Assembly (NCBI GenBank): GCA_964035795.1
Contig: OZ038320.1
Coordinates: 28,615,855 to 28,679,854 of the forward strand
DNA length: 64,000 nucleotides
Direction: 5' to 3'
From: Pterobdella sp. o SKG-2022
Lineage: Eukaryota > Annelida > Clitellata > Hirudinida > Piscicolidae
Positions 53,116 through 64,000 of this stretch are shown here, one piece after another. Position 1 is the stretch's first letter. Each line of letters starts with the position of its first letter. A program made the translations under genes and the position numbers. Under the pieces are notes generated by a model that did not search any database, was not told the origin of the DNA, and saw only the letters and a program-made list of their open reading frames with translations.

Positions 53116-56082
53116 CTTAACTGTGCAAATAACAAATTGAAGATTCTATTTTCAACCTTTGTTGCTGAAAAATAAGCTTTGAATAAAAATGCTTTTTAGT
53201 TTAAGTCAATTTATTGCTGGAAAGTATTTATTTCGTTGTAAATTACTTGAATAAGGTATTTTTTCTCACATTAAAAAATTTTTTCAAGTATTAAAGCTTT
53301 TTTTTAGTTTTCAAAAGCGAACAATAAGCTTAGCATACATTGTTTTTTGCAACTGACTACCTAAAAAATTCTTATAATTAAAAATGTTCTCAACTATCAA
53401 TATCACCCTCATTAAAACTTTGCATTTAAACTTGATAATATTTTTTCAAATACATATTAAATTTTGATTAAAAAAAAGTTATTTTAGTCCGTTGAAAGTT
53501 TTTGAAACATTAATTCCTATAAGTTTTGGCACTTTTGAAGAATATTCATGGAATTTTTTCATTCTTACTTGTTCATCACTTACACGAGTACAAGTTTTCA
53601 GAGTAACTTGAATGAAAACATTGCTGTTCAGGGTGAAAATAATTTAAGATGCAAAATATTTGCAATATAAATATTTCGATATGGGCTTAAATTATAAAAT
53701 TCAACTTTCAATGATGCGTTTTTATTATGAAGTTTTAATAAAATTGCGAAATTCTTTTGTGCTGTTATTAAAACCATCAAAACTTTCTCAAAAAAACTTG
53801 AAAAAGAAAACGAAATGGAAAACGCAAAATAATTGAGTAAAGCCAAAAAGAATACTTGTAGAAATAATTTTTGTCATTAAAAACATATAAAATAATTGTA
53901 AATTTTTAAATGAATTTTTTCCTTTGCATGAAAAAAATTGCCTTCAATAATAGAAATAAAAATAAAAAGTAAATGCAATTATAACATAACTCAACGTATT
54001 TTGCAGCATGAACCTTTTCGAAAACTTCGAGATTTCATGTTTATTATTCAAAAAACTCTCAAACTGAAACAGAATTCATTTTGTTAAATTCGTGTAAAAC
54101 TCTTTCAGCACTTAAATAAATTTAGAATTTACACAGACTTTAGAAAAATCAGTGGAAATGATCAGTTAAAAATGTCTAGTTTATTTATAAATTTCAAAAA
54201 TTCAAAACTTATATTTTTGAAGATTCGTATTTTTTGTGCAAAATAATTATTTCTATCAACAGTACTATCATAAAATACCTGGATATTTAAAAAATGCATA
54301 CCATGAAATACTAACTTGTGAAACTTTTCTCCATTTTCAAATGTTTTAAATTCAACTCAGGTCCTTTGAAATGAAATTATCAGTTTGCATAGAGATGAGC
54401 TTTGGGAACCAATCATGAAGACAAATTGTTTTTTCACCAGTTCCCACCGTGTCATTCAAGGCATTTTTCGAATATCTTTTTCGAAACTTTACTTCAACTT
54501 TCAAATTAGTTTCAATCTTAACTTTTGTTTAATAAATAAAAACAAAGATTTTTCATCAAAGTTGAATTTTTAATTGAAAAGCTAAGCAAAAAATCTCAAT
54601 AAAAATTTAATGAAAAATTTTAAGAATCTCTTTATGTGGAAAACAAATCAACTTTGAAATCAATTCATAAGTCTCACGCACTTATGGTCATGTTATCAAC
54701 GACTTCCTAAGCTTAGCTATCCTGTTACAAAGTATATATAGCTTATAGAGGCTATAATGATGAGATGGCTTATGGTCGGCCAGGGAAGTATTAATTTGTA
54801 TAAGTTATGTTCTGTGAGCTTTAAAAGGTATAAAGGTTTTTTATGAAACTATGGCAGACAAGACTTTATTTCGAAGATATTTTTAAATATTTTTTCCAGC
54901 GTGTGAATTGATTCAGGGCAACTAATACTTGATAGTTTAACCAAGATATTAATGAAACTCTGTGAAAGATAAAGATTCTTTCATGAAAATGTCTTTTCAG
55001 TTTTCTTAACTCACTTCCATAAGATGAATTGGTTTCATTTTTCCATCAAATGCATTGCCGAACTCCCGAATGGAATTCGATTTGATAAATTTGCATTGTG
55101 TTTCATTCAAAATTATATGGCTTTTAATGGCATTATAAGGTCGCTTGTGAGTATTTATTTAATTTAAAAAAAGTTTCATAACTAAATAAACAGTAAAACA
55201 AATTGAATTTATTTGCTAATTTATTTTATAATAATTTTTTTTGCATCTTGCACGTAGTGTGTTGTTTTGAGGTGAAGATTTTGAAAGATTGCTTAATTGC
55301 CCAACACTTCAAATGCTACATCCATTTCATGAGAAAAAAAAAATAAAGTTTATTTAAAATTTTAAATAATTTGAAAAAAAAGTTGAAACAAGTTTTGAAA
55401 AGAATTAAGTTGAAAGGATATTATATAAGTATTTGATGTTCTATCTATTTAATGAAATTTTCGAAACCATTCTTTGCAAACTCGGCTTTGATCTCAAGAC
55501 CAATGGCTGTCCTTAAAATGCTATCAAGAAAGAATTCCAATCTCTTCAAAAAAAAATTTTTTAGTTTTTCACACAAATTTTTTGCAAAATCTGCCAAAAC
55601 TTTCACCGTGTATCGCTATTAGTTTGAAAATAATTTTAAGCAATTCCACTTTTGAGAAATGTGGAATTTTTGTTAAAATTATTAGCACTATTATTTCAAA
55701 ATTTATTTAGGTTATGATCAATACAATAAAACTATAGCAGGTTTTCAAAAAAAGATTACAGAATAATTTTTCAAAACAAACTATGCTTATCTTCTTTGCC
55801 GTCAACTCGCTTTTTTTGAGAAAAAAACATTTGATTAAACAGACAATTTTTACAAAAATAAAACGAATTACATTATTTGAAAGCACAACAAAAGAAAATA
55901 GAAAACTAAAAATAAATACAAATCGTCTCAAAAACGATATGATTCTGATCAGATTTCCCAAAATCACAACAGAAGTGTCGTATATATTTTATACTGGGCA
56001 CTGTGAGTGTTTTGTTGTTTTTATGTCCTTTGTGTCCTTCCTAAATCAGTGACACTCGAGTGAGTTCTTGCATATCCATAAA

Positions 56083-56164
56083 TACATACACACGTACATA
56101 CACACATACATACACACATACATACACACATACATACACACATACATACACACGTACATACACA
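56083..56164. repeat. CATACACA satellite, about 12-bp period
   Basis: Repeats of CATACACACATA with occasional CACG changes; degenerate CATA/ACAC sequence continues to about 56340. Confidence 0.85.
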
Positions 56165-59100
56165 TGAATGACTACCCATAAACACATACCCAGATACATT
56201 ATAACTATCTTTTAATATATACACACATAAATAAATATCAATAAATGCATGCAAACGTACATGCATATACATAAATACATACACACAGACATCTATACTT
56301 AAATGCTTATAAAATACGTGCGCACACACACACACCCCCAAATTCATTTGTACAGACGTACAGAAACTTACATAAAGAGGTAATATATAAGAATGAATAC
56401 TTATGGAAATATATCAACATTCATCTGTGTCAATCATACGTTTGTTGAAATCACATTTAAATACACGCATACCTGCATATATTTATATATATTATTCTCC
56501 AAAAATTTGTCAATTTCAAAATTCTTTATTAAAAAATTTTTTTTGATGAGTCTTTATTAAATTTTATTCATTAAAATACATTTTTATTAACAATTCAAAA
56601 TGCTCACTAATGAAAAAGGTTTAACTTATCGAAAATTTTAGTTGAATAAAATTTGCTTCACATGTTCTTTCAAAAAGTGTATTTCGATGAATTCAAAATT
56701 TCCGAAAAGATTAAAAATTAAATTCGATTATTTAAATTAAATATTAAAGTCAAAATTTCTATAAAATGTTGTCTATTATTCTCTAATCGATCAATGTATA
56801 CCTGATGATATTCACAGTTACCTACTATGTGAATACTAAAAAATTTTGAGTTCAGACGAAAATCTGAGAGCCAAGCTTTATAACTCGAAATGAATCAAAA
56901 AAAAAATTTAATCTCTATTTTTTATCTATTAATTTTTAAATTCAAACATCAATTTTTTTTATAGTTTTTCAATTTCTTCCTCACTGTTGTTTTTCATCAG
57001 ATTCCTTTAATTATTTTTCGTCAATCCAATAGAAAGCAGCTTAATTAAACATACTTGTATATTGTTCATAATTTGATGAAGATGTTCTGAAAACTTTCTT
57101 TCGTTATCCTCAAAAGAGACACAAAAACATGCACGTTTTTATTAGAATTATATAAAAATTTAGTTATCTAGTGTTGAATCCGCATCTACTTTACTATCTG
57201 TTTGACGAAAACTTCATTCATTGAAGTTGCGAGGATTGTTCAATTTGAAAACTTGAAAACCTATTTAAATCATTAGTAGATAAATCTTTTTTCCTGAAAA
57301 AAGCTGAATAATTGAATAAAAATTCTATAAATACTTGAAATCTTTCAAACAATATTTATTATGTTCAAAACGAGTGAATTTTATGTGAAAGTTTAAGCCC
57401 CAAACATTCTTCATGTTCTGTTAATTCATTTTGCTGTGTTTTTCAAAAAATTTATACAACGCATTTTTCAAGTTGTTTTTATGCACATTTTCTAGAAAAA
57501 ATTTTTCTTCTGAAAACTTTCGTATAAAAGATTCATCTTTTTATATTTTTATATATTTGTTTCTTCCAAACAAATATTTTTTTTAAATGATGTTAATGGA
57601 ATAGCTCGGAAAATTTTGAAAAATCATTTTTTGAAACACATTTGTAAATAATATTCATTTCCAGAGTCAAATTTCTCAATTATTTTTATATTGGTTACTT
57701 TCATGTTTTAAAAAACACTTGATCATGAAATCCTCATAAAACAGGTCTTACTATTTTTCTTACGTTCAAAAATACAAGTCATTATTCTCGAAAGAGGAAG
57801 TTGTGAAAAGTGTTACTTTTTCAACTCTACTTTGAACAGTTCAGGATCATAACTAAGAGCATTATAAAAAAACCTTTTACTTTATAAGTAGTTGAAAAGA
57901 GTGAAAATAAATACAAATTTAAATCATCATCAGAACAGCGTTATAATTAAAAAATAATATTACTACCAGTATCCTCTATTTAATTTTTAATTGATTTGTG
58001 AAATACACATACTGTAGACACACCTCGAAAAACAGAGACTGCCATAAATGGGCTTTTGCCCTTGATGTATCGATACCATTATCTTCCCATGGCACTATTG
58101 CCAACATAAGATTGAAAGTTTCAGTTTATCTCTTCATTTTTTTCGACAAATCTTTTGGTTATTTATTCGTTACATACCAAAAAGCCTATTTCTTAATTTT
58201 GTCTTTAAATGAAAATATCTGTTCACACTCGGCAATTAGAAATTTATTTTTCATGTTTTCCAGCAAGTGTTTTTTTTTGCTAGAGCAGAAACATTTTTAA
58301 ATTTTTTTTTAAATTTGAAAATATTTTTGTGGAGATTTTTCTACATAAATTTTATATAATTATGAGCAAAAAATATTTTTGACTTTGTTATGTTTTGCCA
58401 ACATCTAAACTTCCTAGCTTTTTTATTGGATATGAGATAATTTTGATCTTTTCCAATTGGAGATTTTATCTGTCAAAAGCTTATTAACCTTTTATGTTTT
58501 AAAAATTACAATTTAAAATGCGTTAAATATCATAATCACGAAAATTTTTGTTTTATTGTAACGTGCATTTTCGAAAAGTTTAAGAAGTTTCCGGAGTCTT
58601 CAGAATTTTTCATTCAAAAATAATATTTTGATATTACACAAATCCCACACGTAAATTTGAAGCTTTGACACATACATACACCAAAAGATAGCCATACTGC
58701 TAATACTACCATCAAGTCAATGCTTTAAACTTTGAGAATTTGATGTAGTAGCCATGGAATAGGCATTGAAGTTTCTTTATAGAACATTAATTCAATTTTG
58801 TAAGCGTGTTTCAACGCGAACATTACATTGGACAGCAGAAAAATGACATAAAAGCCAGATCAACCAAACATGCACTTATATATTCACCTTGTCATGCCAC
58901 ATACTCATTTTTGGTTGTCTATATAAGCACGCTTTCGATATAGACATATTTGATATCTTCAATAATGTTTTTATTACTATAAATCATATAAAATATTTTT
59001 CCCAAAATTTCAGAATAAAAACTAACTGTTATAGAAACAAAAAGGTTAGAAACAACTTAAATATATTCTATCAATAGAAATCTCTTCCAAAAAGTCCTAC

Positions 59101-60969
59101 TAATTCATTTTGAATTTGTATTAAAGTTCAAAATTAATAAATTTATTATATCCCTGAAAATACTCCTATTCACCAAAGTCGTATAACAATTGCACGCACA
59201 AAAGAACTTTTTACCAGAACGTTTCTTTTATAACTCTCAAATCTGCCTGTGTATTGTGAGTAGGCCTGAAATTTATCGACGTCTAGAGAGAAAATATATA
59301 ATTGCCTTAATAATCTTTTTCAAAAATATTTTTTGAAATATGCAGCTTAGAATTATAAAACATGGTAGGCAAACCCCCGTTGACATCTAAAGGAAAGTCA
59401 TTTGATTTATTTGATTTTGAACATTCTTAAAAAAAACAGGAATCAATTGACATATAAAAATGAAATTGAATCTTATAGTTGGCAATAATTGAGTTAGTTG
59501 GAAATTAAATGAGAAATAGATGGAAAAGATTTTTAATTCAATAGAAAATGTTTTGTTTAATTTAAAATAATTGGAAATGTTTTATAATTGAGATGAAAAA
59601 ATAGTCATTAAATTTTATATTTTCTTTCAAAAGAATGTTTAATTTTTCATTCATAAAACTCAAAATTAAATTTCAAAGATGAAAAAAATTAACTTAAAAT
59701 CGAAATAGTAAATTGTTTCAAGTATAACGGGACTATGCAAATACATGATGGTAGATATCAATTGAGAAATAATAAATGCACACAAATACAAAGGTTGATT
59801 TAGCAACAAAGCTTTTTGCAATTTGAACTTTCATTTTCAATTATAAACATTTTTGTTCAAAGTTGTTGAAGTAGACCCATTTATTCAATCTTTTCTTCTA
59901 ATAAGCTCCAACATTATAAAGTTCCAAATATTCAATTTTTTCGCTAATAGCTTCCGAATATTCCTCTAAAATTAAATTTGTTAATCTGAAATTTCAAAGA
60001 ACAAAAATAGATATTCAAAGACAAATCGTTTATATTTTTTACAAGGGAACAAATCAATGGCAGGGAAGTTCTAGGAAAGTTTCATAAGAAAAGAAGCTAG
60101 GATTACTCTGGTCATTATTCATTTGTATTTGAAAACGTATTTAAAAGATACCAAGAATATGACAATTGAATGCAAAAGAATATGAAACTACACAGTAAAT
60201 GGAAACGCTTTAAAACAATGCCAATATTTAAAGAGAACTTTCAAATTATAAAAAAGTCAATATTTGAATCATAAAAACACTTTTCGAGAGTATACAAAAA
60301 CCTTTCATAAAAAGGAAGTATATCATGAAAAACAAAGAAAAAAAATATTTTTTTCAAAATATACTCTAAAATTTGTTTTTAAAGAAAACTATTGTCTCTT
60401 GTCTCGCATTGGGAAAAAATTCCAAGTAAGTTTCAAAATAAAGATTGTACAACGATTTGAATGGTAATTGAACTTTATATCACAATAGAGTTGTTATATT
60501 CTTTGTGAATTAAGCGCTTAATTTAACACATCATGCTTGTTTTGAGTTATGGTGGTGTTTAATAAGATGCTTCAACGGAGGATTAAGAGCCAAAGACTTA
60601 ATTACTTATGAAATAATGCCTTCGAAATTTGATTTATAGTTTCATGAAGATGAAATTTTTTTTTATTTGTTTTATAAATTTTTGATTTTTGTCGAACTTG
60701 AAAGGATTTTGTCCAGTTTTTTCAAATGGTTCGATTTCCAATTCTATAACCGATAAGCTCTTTCTAAATAACCTTTAATAATTGATGGTAATTTGAAGCC
60801 TAAAAATAGTACATTTATTTCCATTGAAACTCTATATCCTTTGTAGTTTTTTAACAAATTTTTCTTTGTCTAATTAAGAATTAAAAAGTAAAAAATGTGA
60901 ATTAAATTGAAAAATAAACAAAAAACACCCCAAACACCGCCATCCTAGAGTGCAAGCAGAATTAATATG

Positions 60970-61030
60970 ATGACAGGTGGCCTAATGGGTTTGGCTACAT
61001 CGCACCGACCTGGTAACTCACAAAATGCCA
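60970..61030 (+). repeat. tRNA-like fragment
   Basis: GGTGGCCTAATGG resembles a tRNA A-box, followed by CATCGCACCGACCTGGTAA, which looks like an anticodon arm. The T-arm and acceptor are not recognisable. Probably a decayed tRNA or SINE head. Confidence 0.3.
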
Positions 61031-64000
61031 TGTAATTATAACGTGAGGAAAGATAATTAAGGCAATTGCACTTAATACTAACACCTGTACAAAAAAAAAA
61101 TAATACTCAAGTAACTATCCTTCGCACCCACTACCACGTCTCGAGTAAATATTTTAGCAGTCAAAATGTATCAATTTCTCACCATTTTCTGTCACCTTTC
61201 AATTTTCAATTTTCTCGTCTTTTTTTACCACTTTTAAAAATTTTTTATAGTTTTTAATAAATCCACATAAAGTGTTCTCTGAGTGTTTTAATAATAATTC
61301 GATTCAGGACGAGCTAAAATAAGTTATTATACGTTGTATTTGAAATTGATAGATTAACTTGGTTTTTTAAATTTACCTTTGGTAAAGAATTGCTTTGAAG
61401 CTATTTTAAAACAACTTTTTAGATGTATTGACTGAATAGTTTTCTTTTACCACAGAAACTTGTTGTGCTTCTGTTTTTGGAGTTTCTTATCGTTAGAAAA
61501 TCTGATTTCAAACAAACCATTTTATAGTCGTGAACAAATTTCTTCAAATTGCTATGAAGGTTTTCAGTTTTTGCCATATTCAAAAGAATAACCTTTTTTT
61601 ACAATGTACATTCTCAAACATATTTCAGTAATTTTCGTTCTTTTCAATGACAACATGTAATCTTTCCAAGTCATTTTTCCAAAAGTCTCAAAAAATATAT
61701 CACCACTTAAAATTTTATAAACATTACAAAAAAAATCATGTCAAACCAGAACTCGAAACCCCAAAAAAATGAACTGTCCCAGAGCTTATTTATTTTTCAC
61801 TGATAATTTATCGAGCAGCGGCAAGAAGCATGCGAGTTTTGCACAATTACCAAATGAAGGACCAAATACTCCAAACATTTTTGTCTATGAGGTTTAGAGA
61901 ATGAAAACTTCGTAACTATTCTACAGCTCTCAAGTTCGTAGTTAAGAGCACTGTGTGTCTTTCTACTAGTTGTATCGGTAATAAATAAATAAATAAAGAT
62001 TTTTATTCAAAGCCGGTTGACAAGCTCAAAATTGGATCGAAATGGCTTACTTTCAGATGCATATTGATTGTGAGTCACTACATTATAAATAAATTTTTAT
62101 TAGAATAATTTTTCGAAAACAGCATCACAGATTCTGATAAAGATATATTCTGAACAATTACTTGTTGCTTCAAATTAATGCCATGGCACTACTTCCATGG
62201 TGGGCTTCATTATTGGAGTTTCACATTGGAAATTACATACTTCCTACACATCTTAGCTTTCCTCTCTACCTCTTGAAGCGGTTTATTTACTCAAATAGTT
62301 TTTGAATTTGTGAATATTTTCAAATAAGCTCATAAATTCATGGTTTATTTTCGAAAATTTCTTCAATTTGAAATGAAGAAAAGAATTAAAAGTCTGGAGA
62401 CTCTTAAAATACAAATTCGCATAATATTTAGACACAGTAAAAAATGATTATATAAAAATTCCAGTTGATTATAGGTGAGTTATGTTATAACGTTCCCCAA
62501 TCCATTCAAATTATTTGTATAAAAAGTGTATGACGGTGCATTCTGAAGCACCTTAAATATAATTTTCAGGTTATAAACAAAGTGCCTTTTTTCAATTAAA
62601 AAAATTTAACGTTTATTTGTTTTGTCTTCATTTAATTTGATAGTAACTGAAAATAAATCAAATTATTGTGAGAATAAATTATAACTTTTCATTATATGTA
62701 AGCAGTTTTGAAAGATTGTTTTTATAATTAGATAAACTACTTTTCAATGAAAAAACCCAAAAATTGTAAATTTTTCCCGTTTTGAAACCCTAGTAATAAT
62801 GAGTTTTTTTGAAAAATTTTTTACCATAATGAACATATATAAGTAAGTTTGAGAAATTCATTTTCAAGTTTTATTCTATAAATTGCAGTTCAAAAAACGA
62901 TTTGATGTTGAAAACAAATCTAAGTTACGGTTTGCCATTTTTTATAAAAACGGCAATTGAAAACACGTGATAAAATCCAACCTAACTAAGTTTAAGTTTG
63001 AAACATGTGAAATTTCCAAATTAAAAAAACAAAATCAATTTTTAGAATTTTTGAATCAATTTTTTTATTTAATTAAAATACTTGGATTTTATATTGTCTT
63101 TGTAAACGTTAGGATTTAAAAATGGGGTAAAAAAATCAAAGCTAGTTTTTCAATTGACAACTTGCTATTAATCTTACCGACCCATTGATTTAATATGCAA
63201 ACACTTTAATCCTCGACGCGATGCGTTAAATTTGTAAATATATCTGATACAAACAGCGTTTTACGAGGCTGCCTTGATTCTGGCATGTATTTGTCAAAAG
63301 CTTTCATTTCGAAATTCTGATCAATATATTGAAAAAAGAAACTGTTTTTAATGCAATTTTGTGTCTTGATCTGAATTTTATTAAATATTGGAATTTCCGA
63401 ATAAATAGATGGCAGCTCAGAGAGTTTCATAATTAGTTCTTGTTTGAGTTTTATATCTTTTTTAATACAAAATTTTTAAACCCATTATTTCCAGATTCTT
63501 TTATTCATTTGCAGACGTATGAAAAAAAATTTCATTTTTCTGTGTTTTTCTACCACTTTAGAACTTGCACACGCGAGGTTTTACTATATCAAAAGGCACA
63601 TCTGTGCTATTGGAATTGTAATGAAAAAAAAATTAACTAAAAGTTCAATTGTTTTTAATCTAATTTTTTCAATGTTTAAAAAAGATTTTTGTAAAAAATT
63701 TCAAGATTTGAAGAATTTGGTCATTTGTTTCAATTAGGTGTCAATCGGGCGCGTCATTTTTCAATATGGCATTTAAAAATGAATAAAAAGTTTCAAAATT
63801 TAAACACTTTTATGCTATAAAAAAATGTTAGTTTTTATTACTAATTTTAATTTGATTTAGGAATAAGAATAATTCTTTCTCTCTAAACTTGTTTTTCACG
63901 CACTGGCGTTTCACAATGCGGCCATTGAAGCAAAAATATAATTGATGGTCTTTTGATGAGTAAAATTACTTCTGAAATTCCGTTTTTATTTAATTTAAAA

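Larger units (their letters stand above)
51178..64000. other. Intergenic, no supported gene
   Basis: About 12.8 kb upstream of the protocadherin. It contains a G+C-richer stretch (about 52880-53115), a CATACACA satellite (56083-56164 plus decay), a tRNA-like sequence (60970-61030) and a short AATA tail (about 61978-61998). All small open frames look like chance. Confidence 0.55.

Noticed and set aside
55707..56052. Overlapping ORFs on both strands
   Set aside because: Chance open frames of hydrophobic or lysine-rich low-complexity sequence, with no other support.
56021..56347. 108-codon minus ORF rich in Cys and Val
   Set aside because: Translation of the CATACACA satellite, not a cysteine-rich peptide gene.
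61978..61998. AATA repeat as a retroposon tail
   Set aside because: The upstream sequence could not be matched to any element in the window.

Overview
This looks like nuclear DNA of a multicellular animal. It is strongly A+T-rich, its genes are split by GT-AG introns, most of the sequence is non-coding, and it carries non-LTR retrotransposon debris plus one 200-base assembly gap (33236-33435). The spliced genes encode animal cell-surface proteins. A seven-repeat protocadherin points toward a spiralian (flatworm, mollusc, annelid and relatives), because protocadherins are reported absent from Drosophila and C. elegans. That placement is an inference and is not secure.

Layout: (1) 1-4.8 kb is gene-poor, with a 5S-rRNA-like relic and a palindromic repeat. 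(2) 4.8-10.2 kb holds a four-exon rhodopsin-class neuropeptide GPCR on +; its second intron carries a MITE-like inverted repeat and a tRNA-derived SINE framed by a perfect 31-bp inverted repeat. (3) 10.2-32.1 kb has no host gene I can support. It holds a 5'-truncated LINE with an open reverse-transcriptase ORF (18.8-20.3 kb), a 3' relic of the same LINE family (16.5 kb), a second LINE family as a C-terminal relic (30.9-31.4 kb) and a 33-bp scrap (20.6 kb), SINE-like copies, an exact 86-bp tandem duplication and a long ATTT microsatellite. (4) 32.1-36.4 kb is a five-exon LRR + Ig + transmembrane gene on +, resembling the kekkon/LRIG type of adhesion/signalling receptor. (5) 38.8-51.2 kb is a six-exon protocadherin on -, convergent with the LRR-Ig gene; its introns hold a dead LINE copy and a 16-bp minisatellite. 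(6) 51.2-64 kb has no supported gene.

All splice junctions were assembled by eye from reading phase, GT/AG dinucleotides and domain continuity. The three gene models close in frame: 348 codons plus stop, 967 codons plus stop, and 1343 codons plus stop. The three genes together suggest neural signalling and cell adhesion, but nothing shows that they are co-regulated. I found no CRISPR, bacterial operon, virus or defence-like system. The most interesting observations are low-complexity K/N/E-rich insertions inside otherwise conserved LRRCT, Ig and cadherin folds, a 75-nt protocadherin exon that is easy to miss, and an apparently shared 3' tail between SINEs and the resident LINE.
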